From Flavobacteriaceae bacterium (GTDB lineage: Bacteria; Bacteroidota; Bacteroidia; Flavobacteriales; Flavobacteriaceae): DNA of 23,921 nt. Below the pieces are notes generated by a model, which worked only from the letters and a program-made list of their open reading frames with translations, ran no database searches and was not told the DNA's origin. How positions within the stretch are numbered: position 1 is the stretch's first letter; the number at the start of each line of letters is the position of its first letter. A program made the position numbers and the translations under genes. Location of the stretch: positions 1 through 23,921 of the forward strand of contig CANCFZ010000010.1 of the NCBI GenBank assembly GCA_947377425.1, read 5' to 3'. Shown piece after piece: positions 14,013-23,056 of the stretch.

Positions 14013-15227
14013 TTATTCTTTTCGTTCTAAAAGCGCCATGTAAAAACCATCAAATCCTGATTGTGAAGCCAAAACTTTAGAATCTTTTACGAAGGTAAAG
14101 TTTTTTCCGTTTTCTGTTGCTAAAAACTTTTTAACTTGATCTTGATTTTCAGAAGGAAGAACAGAGCAAGTTGCATATACTAATTTTCCACCTGGTTTTA
14201 CAATTCTAGAATAACTTTCTAAAACTTCTGCCTGTATTTTTCTGATGTTATCGATAAATTCAGGTTGTAATTTCCATTTAGCATCTGGGTTTCTTTTTAG
14301 TACTCCCAATCCGCTACAAGGCGCATCAATTAATACTCTATCGGCTTTTTCGTAAAGTTTTTTAATCACTTTAGTCGAATCGATTATTCTATATTCAATA
14401 TTAAAAGCGCCGTTTCTTTTGGCTCTTAGTTTTAATTGTTTCAACTTGCTTTCATACAAATCCATGGCAATCAATTGCCCTTTGTTTTGCATTAAAGAAG
14501 CCATGTGTAATGTTTTTCCACCAGCACCAGCGCATGTGTCTACCACTCGCATTCCGGGTTGCACATCAAGAAAAGCAGCTACTAATTGAGAAGAAGCATC
14601 TTGAACTTCAAACAAACCTTCTTTAAACGCATCGGTCATGAATACGTTGGCTCTTTCTTTTAATACTAAAGCATCGGGTTGATTGGGTAAAAAATCGGTT
14701 TCAATATTCAAATCCATTAAAATACCACGCAATTTTTCTTTGGTAGTATTTAAGGTATTGACTCTTAAAATTACTTGTGCTTGTTTATTTTGAGCTGCAA
14801 TTTCTTTAGTCCAAAGTTCTTCACCTAATTCTTGTACACCCACTTCATCCATCCAATCTGGAATAGACTCACGCATTTTTCTAATTTTGGATAGTTCATC
14901 AAAGCGTCCTTTAATTTTACGTTCTGGAGTTCCTTCTAATTGTCTCCAATCAGGAATTGGATACCCACGTAAAACAGCCCAAACTGCAAACATTCTCCAT
15001 ATATCTTCACGGTTGTAGGGTTCTTTTACTTCGGCAATTTCTGCATATAATCGTTTCCAACGAACAACTTCGTAGATGGTTTCGGCAACAAATTTTCTGT
15101 CGGAACTTCCCCAACGTTTGTCTTTTTTCAAAGCTCTTGCTACAACTTTATCGGCATATTCGCCTTCGTTAAAGATGGCGTTAAGTGAATCGATAGTGGT
15201 GTAAACTAAATTTCGGTGTAATCTCAT
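14013..15227 (-). CDS. rsmB: RsmB/NOP-family rRNA (cytosine-5) methyltransferase
   Basis: This 404-residue protein has an N-terminal NusB-like helical region (about 1-140). A Rossmann methyltransferase domain follows: the AdoMet loop DTCAGAGGKT (230-239), the release cysteine in DAPCSGLGVLKRNPDAKW (Cys304), and the catalytic cysteine in YATCSVLPSEN (Cys354). The two-cysteine arrangement is that of RNA m5C methyltransferases. The family fits 16S rRNA m5C967 methylation, though the target base is inferred. A good Bacteroidota promoter lies directly upstream (15248-15276). Confidence 0.9.
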   Translation of the reverse strand: MRLHRNLVYTTIDSLNAIFNEGEYADKVVARALKKDKRWGSSDRKFVAETIYEVVRWKRLYAEIAEVKEPYNREDIWRMFAVWAVLRGYPIPDWRQLEGTPERKIKGRFDELSKIRKMRESIPDWMDEVGVQELGEELWTKEIAAQNKQAQVILRVNTLNTTKEKLRGILMDLNIETDFLPNQPDALVLKERANVFMTDAFKEGLFEVQDASSQLVAAFLDVQPGMRVVDTCAGAGGKTLHMASLMQNKGQLIAMDLYESKLKQLKLRAKRNGAFNIEYRIIDSTKVIKKLYEKADRVLIDAPCSGLGVLKRNPDAKWKLQPEFIDNIRKIQAEVLESYSRIVKPGGKLVYATCSVLPSENQDQVKKFLATENGKNFTFVKDSKVLASQSGFDGFYMALLERKE

Positions 15228-15247
15228 TTTATTTTTTAATCAGCCTG

Positions 15248-15276
15248 CAAAGGTATTGCTTTTTAGTAGAAACAAA
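15248..15276 (-). promoter_or_regulatory. Promoter of the methyltransferase-endonuclease operon
   Basis: On the minus strand, TTTG (15276-15273), a 17-base spacer, and a perfect TAnnTTTG box TACCTTTG (15255-15248) lie about 21 bases before the start codon. Confidence 0.65.
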
Positions 15277-15278
15277 AG

Positions 15279-15315
15279 AAGTATTCTCAAAAACCTTTCG
15301 GAATTAAGAATACTT
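15279..15315 (-). terminator. Probable terminator after kup
   Basis: A 9-bp perfect inverted repeat AAGTATTCT (15279-15287) with AGAATACTT (15307-15315) and a 19-base loop. On the minus strand it is followed by a broken T run. The large loop makes it weaker than the others in this window. Confidence 0.5.
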
Positions 15316-15340
15316 ATTTCATTAAGTTTAAATAAAAGAA

Positions 15341-17329
15341 TTAATGACTATTGCTGTGACAGTCAATTCTTCTCATATCTATAATTTCTGGTGGATGAAG
15401 TACCATTGGAAATTGTTCCACTTTAACGGAACTACTGTCCAATCCAAATCCTTTTTCTTCGGATAAACTGAATTTTTTCATGAAGAAATAAGCGTTCATT
15501 ACAATATTTTCAAAGAAAGTCAAATCGCTATCATTAGAAAGAAATTTCTCAGAAAGTACAAATTTAAAATCACCAATAATATTGTTTTTATTCAACGATT
15601 CATAACGGCTTGTAATGTCCATTTCGCCTTTACTTACCATATCTTTTATCACTTCTTTAAACATTAAATTGATTTTGGTAGGCTCTCTAAATCCTAGATA
15701 AAAATCAACTCTATATAAATCGTCTTTGATAACTTCGGTTACTTTAAATTCTTTTTTGTAAGGTTCATTTAATATGTTTACGTGAACAAACCAATACAAA
15801 TCAGCTCTTTTAGGACGTTTTTGAAGAATAGAATACATTACTTTTTCTTCAATTTCGTCTGTTCTATTAGAATTGGTCATGTAAACCAAATGAGTAGCAT
15901 ATTTGGGAATAGATAAATCAACACTCAACTCGGCTAAGACCTTTTTGTAAGTGTCTATCTTAACCATTTTAGTATAATTTTTACTAATTTTTTTAGCCAA
16001 ATACCATGTTGACATTACACTAATCAGAACAACAGCAATGAATAAAGTAACAAAACCACCATCCATAAATTTAGTAATATTTGCTGCAAGAAAACTAAAT
16101 TCTATCACAAGATATAAAAGGATTAAAGGAGCAATAAAATACCATTTCACTCTTTTCATTATCAAATAAAAATTCAATAAAATAGTGGTCATAATCATAC
16201 ATAAAATGATGGCTAAACCATAAGCGTGTTCCATATTACTGGATTCTTGGAAATGCCAAACGATTCCGACACATCCAAAAAACAATAGCCAGTTAATTGA
16301 CGGAATGTATAATTGACCTTTAACGTCAGTAGGGAATTTAATTTTTACTTTTGGCCAAAAATTTAAACGCATTGCCTCATTTATAAGAGTAAACGAACCA
16401 CTAATTAAGGCTTGTGATGCAATTACTGCTGCCAATGTTGCAATAACAATTCCAGCTGGTTTAAACCATTCTGCCATTATTAAATAAAATGGATTGGTGT
16501 TATTTGCGCCAAGTTCGGATAGTTTTTTACCTTCATGTAATAATAAAAAAGCTCCTTGTCCGAAGTAATTAAGTACTAAAGTAATTTTCACGAAAATCCA
16601 GCTAATTCTGATGTTTTTTCGTCCACAATGTCCCATATCTGAGTACAATGCTTCTGCTCCAGTTGTGCATAAAAATACTGCACCTAAAATAAAAAATCCT
16701 TGACTACTAACGTCACTTGTTAATAAATGATAAGCATAATAAGGATTCAAAGCTTTAAAAACTTCAAGATTGGTTACCATTTGAATTACTCCCAAAACAC
16801 CAAGCATAGAAAACCAAACTAGCATCATTGGAGCAAAGAATTTTCCAACTAATTTAGTTCCGAATTGTTGAATTGTAAATAATACAAACAGAATTGCAAT
16901 TACAATTGGAACGGTAGGAATATCTGGCTTAAAGATACGTAATCCTTCAACAGCTGATGATACCGAAATTGGAGGTGTAATAATTCCGTCAGCTAAAAGT
17001 GCGCTTCCGCCTATTATAGCTGGAACAATCAACCATTGAATTTTTGTTCGTTTTACTAAAGCATACAAAGCAAAAATTCCGCCTTCGCCATGATTATCAG
17101 CACTTAATGTTATAATAACATATTTAAGTGTGGTTTGCAATGTTAATGTCCAAAAAATACAAGATAAACCACCTAATATTAGGTCTTTAGAAATAACACT
17201 ATCACCAATAATGGAATTCATTACATACAATGGAGAGGTTCCAATATCTCCATAAATAATTCCTAATGTGATTAGTAAACCTGCAGCAGATAGCTTGCTA
17301 TGAAGATTTTGATGACTGTGCGAACTCAT
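15341..17329 (-). CDS. kup: Kup-family potassium uptake protein
   Basis: This 662-residue protein has about twelve membrane helices between residues 12 and 440 and a cytoplasmic C-terminal domain of ~220 residues. The signature GIIYGDIGTSPLYV lies in helix 1, followed by NHGEGGIFALYAL, ADGIITPPISVSSAVEGL and GAEALYSDMGHCGRKNIR, all highly conserved in KUP transporters. It imports K+ with protons across the inner membrane and serves low-potassium or low-pH conditions. It is monocistronic, with a -7 box at 17352-17359. Its C-terminus ends IDCHSNSH. Confidence 0.95.
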   Translation of the reverse strand: MSSHSHQNLHSKLSAAGLLITLGIIYGDIGTSPLYVMNSIIGDSVISKDLILGGLSCIFWTLTLQTTLKYVIITLSADNHGEGGIFALYALVKRTKIQWLIVPAIIGGSALLADGIITPPISVSSAVEGLRIFKPDIPTVPIVIAILFVLFTIQQFGTKLVGKFFAPMMLVWFSMLGVLGVIQMVTNLEVFKALNPYYAYHLLTSDVSSQGFFILGAVFLCTTGAEALYSDMGHCGRKNIRISWIFVKITLVLNYFGQGAFLLLHEGKKLSELGANNTNPFYLIMAEWFKPAGIVIATLAAVIASQALISGSFTLINEAMRLNFWPKVKIKFPTDVKGQLYIPSINWLLFFGCVGIVWHFQESSNMEHAYGLAIILCMIMTTILLNFYLIMKRVKWYFIAPLILLYLVIEFSFLAANITKFMDGGFVTLFIAVVLISVMSTWYLAKKISKNYTKMVKIDTYKKVLAELSVDLSIPKYATHLVYMTNSNRTDEIEEKVMYSILQKRPKRADLYWFVHVNILNEPYKKEFKVTEVIKDDLYRVDFYLGFREPTKINLMFKEVIKDMVSKGEMDITSRYESLNKNNIIGDFKFVLSEKFLSNDSDLTFFENIVMNAYFFMKKFSLSEEKGFGLDSSSVKVEQFPMVLHPPEIIDMRRIDCHSNSH

Positions 17330-17351
17330 AATTATTTATTAAAAAAGAGTA

Positions 17352-17359
17352 CAAATGTA
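17352..17359 (-). promoter_or_regulatory. -7 element of the kup promoter
   Basis: A perfect minus-strand TAnnTTTG box (TACATTTG) lies 22 bases upstream of the kup start codon. No good TTTG is present at the -33 position (only TTTA), so the promoter may be weak or activated. Confidence 0.45.
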
Positions 17360-17380
17360 TCATTTTTAAGTATTTTAAAT

Positions 17381-17410
17381 AAAAAAAGCACCGAATATTT
17401 TCGATGCCTT
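17381..17410 (-). terminator. Terminator after the SPR/glycine-rich protein gene
   Basis: On the minus strand, GCATCGAA pairs with TTCGGTGC (one G-U) around a 4-base loop and is followed by a run of T (17387-17381). It separates this gene from kup. Confidence 0.75.
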
Positions 17411-17431
17411 TTAGTTTATTTTGATTTTAAA

Positions 17432-18841
17432 TTATCTTCTTCCGCCGCCAGAGCTTCTTCCGCCACCGCCACCGCCGAATCCACCACCACTTGACCCTCT
17501 GCTTCCGCCACCGCCAAATCCGCCACCGCTACTTCTTGGAGAAGAGCTTCCACCTCCATAGCTTCCACCACCACCGCTACTTCTTGGTGATGAACTTTCA
17601 CCTCCATAGTTTCTTGGTGAAGCGCTTCCTCCTCCATAACTTCTTGGAGAATCATTTGAAGAACTTCTAGGTGAATTATAAACACTTGTGTTAGTTTCTG
17701 AACGAGGACTACTGTAAGTTGTACTTCTAGGAGAATCGTTTGATGTACTTCTAGGAGTTACTTCGTTATTATTTCTTGGTTCAGATGAACTGTAACTTGT
17801 ATTTCTTGGATTGTCATTAGAACTATTTCTAGGATTAACACTTTCATTATTTCTTGGTTCAGAAGCACGCGGACTCAAAACATCATTATTTCTAGGCGAA
17901 TCATTTGAGTTTCCTCTTGGACTAACATCTGAACTTCCTCTTGGAGTATTTCCTGTTCTTGGATTGTCAAAGTTTCTTGGACTTTCGCCTGAGTTTCCTC
18001 TTGGATTGTTTGCTGAATTTCGTGGGTTATCTCCAAAAGCTACATCGTGTCTTGGTCGTGTTTGGTCCAAATCATATCTGTTGCTGTATCCTGAATTTCT
18101 GTGTTCAAAAGAACGATTTGGATATTCTCTTTCGTAATAATTTCCTCTTCTTCCATAATAATTGTTGTACGCCCATTCACATCTTCTGTAATTCACATAA
18201 TTATATTGGTAATTAAAGTTGATGCACAATCCAATGTGGTGTCTGTATCTAAAAATCGGACATGGATTCCAAGCATAATAATATTCTGGATAATAACCCC
18301 AGTACCAAGATGAATAATAAGGTCTATAGTTGGATGTCCAAAACCAATCATAAATTATAGGTCTTTGAACATAAACAGGCTCATAAATGTAATTTCTTCC
18401 ATACATGTAAACATCACCAACAACTTGTACTTGCATGCGATTGTTGTTGTCTTTTTGTACTTCAACAGTGGCAACATCTTGGTATTGCTCGTGTCCTAAA
18501 ACGGCTTGAATTACAACTAAATGCACATTTTTTTCAATCGATTCGATTACTCTTAAATAATCAACTTGATTGTCATTGTTCAAATCTAAATTAGAAATTT
18601 GTGTTTTGGGATCGTTCAAACGTTGCTCAAAATCGGCTAAATCTCTAGAATCTCCAAAAATAGATGCCACGGCTCTCAAATCGAGATTGTCACTAACTTC
18701 AGAACTTGTTGCGTTTACCGTAGTTTTGTCTTGTGCAAATGTACTTGCAAATAGCAAACTCATAAATGATGTAAGTAGTATTTTAGTTTTACTCACAATT
18801 TTGTTATTGTTTTTTTGGTGTTCGTGAATCTTTGATTTCAT
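17432..18841 (-). CDS. Exported low-complexity protein (Tyr/Trp-rich core, SPR repeats, Gly-rich tail)
   Basis: The protein has 469 residues; I do not recognise a named family. A signal peptide ends at ..LLFASTFAQ (about residue 37) after a long charged n-region. Residues ~45-145 form a small ordered domain with a calcium-loop-like DLNNDNQVDYLRV. An aromatic stretch (~150-230) is very rich in Tyr and Trp. From about 260 the chain is a disordered array of PR-centred repeats (NNPRN, SNDSPR, SSSPRS) and ends in a Gly-rich, RGG-like tail. It is probably an envelope or surface protein of structural or adhesive type. The repeat DNA is prone to unit-number change. No partner gene is evident; it is flanked by its own terminator and a divergent lipoprotein gene. 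Confidence 0.8.
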   Translation of the reverse strand: MKSKIHEHQKNNNKIVSKTKILLTSFMSLLFASTFAQDKTTVNATSSEVSDNLDLRAVASIFGDSRDLADFEQRLNDPKTQISNLDLNNDNQVDYLRVIESIEKNVHLVVIQAVLGHEQYQDVATVEVQKDNNNRMQVQVVGDVYMYGRNYIYEPVYVQRPIIYDWFWTSNYRPYYSSWYWGYYPEYYYAWNPCPIFRYRHHIGLCINFNYQYNYVNYRRCEWAYNNYYGRRGNYYEREYPNRSFEHRNSGYSNRYDLDQTRPRHDVAFGDNPRNSANNPRGNSGESPRNFDNPRTGNTPRGSSDVSPRGNSNDSPRNNDVLSPRASEPRNNESVNPRNSSNDNPRNTSYSSSEPRNNNEVTPRSTSNDSPRSTTYSSPRSETNTSVYNSPRSSSNDSPRSYGGGSASPRNYGGESSSPRSSGGGGSYGGGSSSPRSSGGGFGGGGSRGSSGGGFGGGGGGRSSGGGRR

Positions 18842-18970
18842 AATATAAAGTATTTATGGTTCATAATAGTATTTGAAATCAATTATCCAATATCTGTGCC
18901 AAGAATAACTATTCACAAATCATTAACACAAAATTAAGTTGTATTTTAGCGGAGTTGTTAATCTAATATT

Positions 18971-20026
18971 ATGAAAAAAGCATCTATTCTATTACTGTTA
19001 TCGATTGTATTAATTTCTTGCAAGCCAACACAGACTTCAAAAACCACTTTTTTTACTTCTGTAAAAATTGATACTCTTTTAATAGATAAAATCAGCATTC
19101 GTCCAATTACGATTTCATTGGATAAAGTTTGGTATGCAGCCGATAAAAATAGAGTAGGGTTTTTGAGTCTGGTTGATGCCAATAAAATGGAACGTAAAAT
19201 CAATAAAGATTCTTTAAAATTAGAATTCAGAAGCATTGCCCAAACCACTAATTCAATTTTTGTACTAAATGTTGGCAATCCAGCCTTGTTGTATAAATTT
19301 TCTAAAAATTTAGTGCAGAAGAAATTGGTTTATGAAGAACAAAATGAAAAAGTCTTTTATGACAGCATGCAATTTTGGGATGATAATGAAGGAATCGCAG
19401 TAGGTGATCCAATAGAAAATTGTCTATCGATAATTATTACTCGTGATGGTGGCGAAACTTGGACCAAAATTCCATGCGAGAATTTACCAAAAGTAGTTGA
19501 AGGAGAAGCCGCATTTGCAGCAAGTAATACCAATATTATTATAAAAAAAAACAACACTTGGATTGTTTCTGGTGGAAAGAAATCAAGAGTTTTTTATTCT
19601 CCTGATGAGGGAATTTCTTGGAGCGTTTATGATACCCCAATTATTCAAGGTGAAGCCATGACTGGGATTTTTACAGCTGATTTTTACAATGAAAAAATTG
19701 GTTTTATAGCTGGTGGAAATTATGAAAAACCAAATCAGAATTTTCAAAATAAAGCACTTACAACTGACGGCGGAAAAACTTGGAAATTGGTTGGAGAAAA
19801 TCAAGGTTTCGGATATGCTTCTTGTGTTCAATTTGTGCCGAATAGTAATGGTGAACAATTAGTTTCAGTAGGAGCAAACGGTTTGTTTTATTCAAAAAAT
19901 AAAGGAACTACCTGGAAACAATTAAGTTCGGATAGTTCCTTGTATACAATTCGATTTGTTGATAATGTTACTGCAATTGCAGCTGGAAAAGATAAGATTA
20001 TACGAGTTAGATTTTTATCAAATTAA
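18971..20026 (+). CDS. BNR/Asp-box beta-propeller lipoprotein
   Basis: This 351-residue protein has a lipoprotein signal peptide (lipobox LISC, lipidated Cys18). The body is a beta-propeller with at least four Asp-box (BNR) motifs of S/TxDxGxTW type: TRDGGETWTKI, SPDEGISWSVY, TTDGGKTWKLV and SKNKGTTWKQL. Such proteins are often labelled photosystem-stability/Ycf48-like or oxidoreductase in flavobacteria, but the motifs only show the fold. It is probably an outer-membrane or periplasmic anchored binding or assembly protein. Its stop overlaps the convergent LTXXQ-like gene stop by 4 bases. A loose -7 box TATTTTAG is at 18942-18949. Confidence 0.83.
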   Translation: MKKASILLLLSIVLISCKPTQTSKTTFFTSVKIDTLLIDKISIRPITISLDKVWYAADKNRVGFLSLVDANKMERKINKDSLKLEFRSIAQTTNSIFVLNVGNPALLYKFSKNLVQKKLVYEEQNEKVFYDSMQFWDDNEGIAVGDPIENCLSIIITRDGGETWTKIPCENLPKVVEGEAAFAASNTNIIIKKNNTWIVSGGKKSRVFYSPDEGISWSVYDTPIIQGEAMTGIFTADFYNEKIGFIAGGNYEKPNQNFQNKALTTDGGKTWKLVGENQGFGYASCVQFVPNSNGEQLVSVGANGLFYSKNKGTTWKQLSSDSSLYTIRFVDNVTAIAAGKDKIIRVRFLSN

Positions 20027-20493
20027 CGACCAATCTTCTTGTCACGATATTGTTGTAATAGCTTTTTACTAAATTCTTCCTCTGCTTTTTTGAGTTTTAG
20101 AATTTTTGTTGCTGGAAGAATTCCTTTTAAGTTGGCTACAAATTTCTTTTTCAATTGATACAATTCATCTTCGGTACTTTCCATTTGACTTAGCATTGTG
20201 GCAGCATCTTTTTCTGATAATTTATCAATAGAATTATCGTCTTTTCGGTCTAAAAAACCTTTCAGTTTTTGTTTTCTTATCTCTTGCTGTTTGTCTTCAA
20301 ACGCATTGAATAACGGCCAAAATTTAGCGGCTTCATCTGGAGTAAGATTTAATTCGGTTGTTATAAAAGATACTTTTAAAGCTTTTATTTGTTCTTTTTT
20401 TTCTCTAAATCGTTCTCTTAAAGGTCCGTCTTGTGCAAAAGTTGCAATCGAAATCAAGAAAAAGGATACGATTAATAATTTATAGGTCTTCAT
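20023..20493 (-). CDS. Periplasmic Spy/CpxP-like (LTXXQ-type) helical stress protein
   Basis: This 156-residue protein has a signal peptide ending ..SIATFAQ (about residue 21). The rest is charged and helical: TTELNLTPDEAAKFWPLFNAFEDKQQEIRKQ, then a conserved LSEKDAATMLSQMESTEDELYQLKKKF segment. The pattern resembles the Spy/CpxP/ZraP group of periplasmic sensor-chaperones. It is the last of three genes with an ECF sigma factor and a membrane anti-sigma-like protein, with a 5-base gap. This suggests it senses envelope or metal stress or buffers misfolded proteins for that pathway. The assignment to the superfamily is by pattern only. Confidence 0.78.
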   Translation of the reverse strand: MKTYKLLIVSFFLISIATFAQDGPLRERFREKKEQIKALKVSFITTELNLTPDEAAKFWPLFNAFEDKQQEIRKQKLKGFLDRKDDNSIDKLSEKDAATMLSQMESTEDELYQLKKKFVANLKGILPATKILKLKKAEEEFSKKLLQQYRDKKIGR

Positions 20494-20498
20494 TCTGT

Positions 20499-20921
20499 TT
20501 AGTTTTCGTTTGTAATGTATTGTTCTATTTCAGTATTATTCGAAAGAACATCTTCAAGTGCTTCTTTCGCTATTGGAGTATCTGCTTTTTTTAGTTTTTC
20601 AATGTCTTCTTGGTCTAATAAATTCACAACATCATCATCAGACAAAGTAGTGTGATTTACTAAATAACTTTCCACTTCTTTGGAAGTCATTTCTGTTTCA
20701 TTGTTTTGCATTTGATAAACTATCGGAACTGATAAAGCAAGAACTACGACTGCTGCTGCCGAATAAAGCCAACGTTTATTTTTTGCATAAAACGAAATCA
20801 CTTTGGGTTCTTCTTTTGTTAATCGTTGCATTACTTTTTCAGAAAAATCATCGAAATAAGTATCAGGAATCTTAAACCCTGAAGTTATTTTTTCGTTGCT
20901 ATCTAATTTAAAATCTTTCAT
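20499..20921 (-). CDS. Membrane-bound anti-sigma-factor-like protein
   Basis: This 140-residue protein has a cytoplasmic N-terminus (1-50) with FKIPDTYFDDFSEKVMQRL, one membrane helix near 51-70 (WLYSAAAVVVLALSVPIVY), and a periplasmic acidic tail with LSDDDVVNLLDQEDIEKL. The topology and position right after an ECF sigma gene (30-base gap) identify it as the likely anti-sigma factor. It lacks a zinc-binding HxxxCxxC motif. The pathway would be released by proteolysis or by its periplasmic partner encoded downstream; that is inferred. Confidence 0.78.
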   Translation of the reverse strand: MKDFKLDSNEKITSGFKIPDTYFDDFSEKVMQRLTKEEPKVISFYAKNKRWLYSAAAVVVLALSVPIVYQMQNNETEMTSKEVESYLVNHTTLSDDDVVNLLDQEDIEKLKKADTPIAKEALEDVLSNNTEIEQYITNEN

Positions 20922-20951
20922 GTTCTTTTGACAAGTAAATGTTAAAAAGGT

Positions 20952-21494
20952 TTAATTTGTTTTTAAAAATTCTTCAATTTTCTTCACCGCATGATGATAT
21001 GATGCTTTTAATGCACCAACCGAAGTTCCAAGAATTTCCGACATATTTTCGTATTTTATTTCTTCATAATATTTCATTTTGAAAACCAATTGTTGTTTTT
21101 CTGGAAGTAAAGCAATAGCTTTTTGTAATTTGATTTGAATTTCATTTCCATCAAAATAAACATCCGATTGTAAATTTTCAACAATCTTGGTTTGCATCGC
21201 TTCACTTGTAGTTCCGTTGCGTTTGGCTTTATTATTGATAAAAGTTATGGCTTCATTAGTTGCAATTCGATACATCCAAGAAAATAATTTACTATCGCCT
21301 TTAAAATTTTTCAAATGTTGGAATACTTTCACAAAGGTATTTTGCAAAACATCATCTGCATCATCATGATTCAAAACAATGTTTCGAATTTGATTGTACA
21401 AAGGTTTCTGATAAGTGCGCAAGAGTTTTTGAAACGCAATATTCTGCGTTTTTGAATCTAAAAGTTCTTTTATGAATTCCTTTTCTTCTTGCAA
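20952..21494 (-). CDS. ECF RNA polymerase sigma factor
   Basis: This 180-residue sigma-70 family ECF protein has region 2 (about 20-90: YNQIRNIVLNHDDADDVLQNTFVKVF, then FSWMYRIATNEAITFI) and region 4 (about 125-178: LPEKQQLVFKMKYYEEIKYENMSEILGTSVGALKASYHHAVKKI). It lacks region 3, as expected. The predicted start is a TTG, because no ATG occurs upstream in the open frame; the frame stays open for at least 18 codons further, so the true start is uncertain. It heads the sigma/anti-sigma/LTXXQ-like operon. Confidence 0.9.
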   Translation of the reverse strand: MQEEKEFIKELLDSKTQNIAFQKLLRTYQKPLYNQIRNIVLNHDDADDVLQNTFVKVFQHLKNFKGDSKLFSWMYRIATNEAITFINNKAKRNGTTSEAMQTKIVENLQSDVYFDGNEIQIKLQKAIALLPEKQQLVFKMKYYEEIKYENMSEILGTSVGALKASYHHAVKKIEEFLKTN

Positions 21495-21573
21495 AGCGAA
21501 AATTTGTCTATTGGAATAAAGATAACTGAAAAGGTTTAATCTGAACTTGTATTAGATTCTTTTTATAAAATAT

Positions 21574-22671
21574 TTAAGGAGTTGGAGTTTCCGTTGTTGG
21601 AGAAGCAACACTTGTAGAATCTACTGGTTTTTTGTACACAAGTTTTGCCACTGCTTTTGGATAAACTGGAACATAAATTTCTGTAACCCATTTTGATGGA
21701 CTTTTGATGTCGTTTCTACCTTTTACATAAACCTCAATCACTTGACCCGATTTATTTCTTTCATAATGATTTTTAGCAATGTAGTCAAATGCTTTTTTCC
21801 ATGCAGTTTGTGTATGGGAATAATCTCCAATTAAAGTAGTTTTTAACGAAGTATAATTTGCCATTTCACTGGATTGAATATCGCTTCCTGGCATGATATG
21901 AATAGAATCTTTAACGGGCATGCAAACCGAAAATCCTACGTCGTCATTGGCTCTATCGTATTTGTGATAAATGATAAAAGGATTTCCATTTTTTGCCATT
22001 TTGTTTTTTTCAAAGAAACGCTCCATTCTAGGAACTAACGTTTTAATGTATTTATCAACATCTTTTTGTTTGCAGTGCATGAATTGTTTCAAATAAAATC
22101 CGCCTGAACGGTTTACAATTCCGTTGATTTTTATTTTGTAGGTATTGATTTCGTAGTCTAAGGTTTTGTTCAGATTTTCTAAACTTTTCTCATAAGAATC
22201 ACCTACAACCGAATTGATTCCGCCTTTAAAAAATGCTAAAACTTTCGATTTAAAATCTAATTTCCCTTTGCTTCTCCAAGTAACTTTGGTTCCTCCAATA
22301 GTATCTTTAAATTTCCAAAAAATAGTAGATTGCTCCTCATTTTGAACCATTTTCTGTGCAATACTGTCGTTGTCTTTTACAAAATAAGTTTTCAAATTTC
22401 CATCTCCGCTATCACTAGTCCAAGCGCACGAAGCACCTTTTCCCATAGTAAGTTCTGGATAATTGAATTTTATCGATTCATCACTTTGAATCCATGAGGC
22501 AAAAGTTTCCCAATTTCGATAATCGTTAATATAATTAAATACTGTAGTTCTGGGATTCTTGATTATTTTACTACGAGTCACATCATAGTTGGCGTTTTGT
22601 GTAGAAACAAAAACGGTCAATCCTATGAAGATTAGGAAAAGTAATAAAAATATGTATTTAAGTATTCTCAT
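21574..22671 (-). CDS. SRPBCC domain plus effector-binding (GyrI-like) protein, membrane anchored
   Basis: This 365-residue protein has an N-terminal membrane helix (residues 4-23). A START/SRPBCC hydrophobic-ligand domain follows (about 28-175: RSKIIKNPRTTVFNYINDYRNWETFASW, then TKVTWRSKGKLDF). The second domain (about 180-345) resembles AraC effector-binding/GyrI folds (GGFYLKQFMHCKQ, GFSVCMPVKDSIHIMPGSDI, THTAWKKAFDYI-like core). The C-terminus is a short Pro/Thr tail. There is no DNA-binding part, so it likely binds or sequesters a small ligand at the membrane. Role unknown. The gene stands alone; 22672-22789 shows only AT-rich sequence. Confidence 0.82.
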   Translation of the reverse strand: MRILKYIFLLLFLIFIGLTVFVSTQNANYDVTRSKIIKNPRTTVFNYINDYRNWETFASWIQSDESIKFNYPELTMGKGASCAWTSDSGDGNLKTYFVKDNDSIAQKMVQNEEQSTIFWKFKDTIGGTKVTWRSKGKLDFKSKVLAFFKGGINSVVGDSYEKSLENLNKTLDYEINTYKIKINGIVNRSGGFYLKQFMHCKQKDVDKYIKTLVPRMERFFEKNKMAKNGNPFIIYHKYDRANDDVGFSVCMPVKDSIHIMPGSDIQSSEMANYTSLKTTLIGDYSHTQTAWKKAFDYIAKNHYERNKSGQVIEVYVKGRNDIKSPSKWVTEIYVPVYPKAVAKLVYKKPVDSTSVASPTTETPTP

Positions 22672-22789
22672 TAGAGGTTAAAAAATTGCGACGTAAATAT
22701 AATAAAATAAATCTATCGTTGAACAATTCTAAAAGTAGAAGTTGTTTTACAACGAAATCAATAAAAAAGATTAATTTCTGTATCAAATT

Positions 22790-23008
22790 TTAATGTCTAA
22801 AAAAGATTTTTATCAAAAAAAGAATAATTATAAATCCGAAGAAACCAAGCAGTATTTTATAATTTCCTTTGTAAAATTGATTGTGTAAAGCTTTGTCTTT
22901 TCCATAAGCATATATCATTGCAATAATGAAAGCTACAAAAAAGAGTCCTGCAAATACCAGTTGACCAGTTGTGAACATATTCAGTAATTTTTCAACAAAT
23001 TTAGACAA
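22790..23008 (-). CDS. Small membrane protein with two helices
   Basis: This is a 72-residue hypothetical protein with two membrane helices, about residues 15-34 (GQLVFAGLFFVAFIIAMIYA) and 48-68 (KILLGFFGFIIILFLIKIFF). They are joined by a basic loop DKALHNQFYKGNYK. Start and stop are clear, and the composition is typical of a real small membrane protein. It is divergent from the pyrophosphohydrolase gene, with 48 bases between them to hold both promoters. No function is suggested by motif. Confidence 0.65.
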   Translation of the reverse strand: MSKFVEKLLNMFTTGQLVFAGLFFVAFIIAMIYAYGKDKALHNQFYKGNYKILLGFFGFIIILFLIKIFFRH

Positions 23009-23056
23009 TTGAAATCATAATTTGTATTTTGGCTTCATAAATTAATTACAAATAAA

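Noticed and set aside
17416..17685. 89-codon open frame rich in Glu, Val and Ala on the minus strand
   Set aside because: It lies out of frame inside the glycine/SPR-repeat gene; its low complexity simply mirrors the repeat DNA.
17811..18313. Several overlapping + strand open frames of 70-108 codons
   Set aside because: All are antisense to the PR-repeat gene and show its periodic codon pattern, with no start context or family resemblance.
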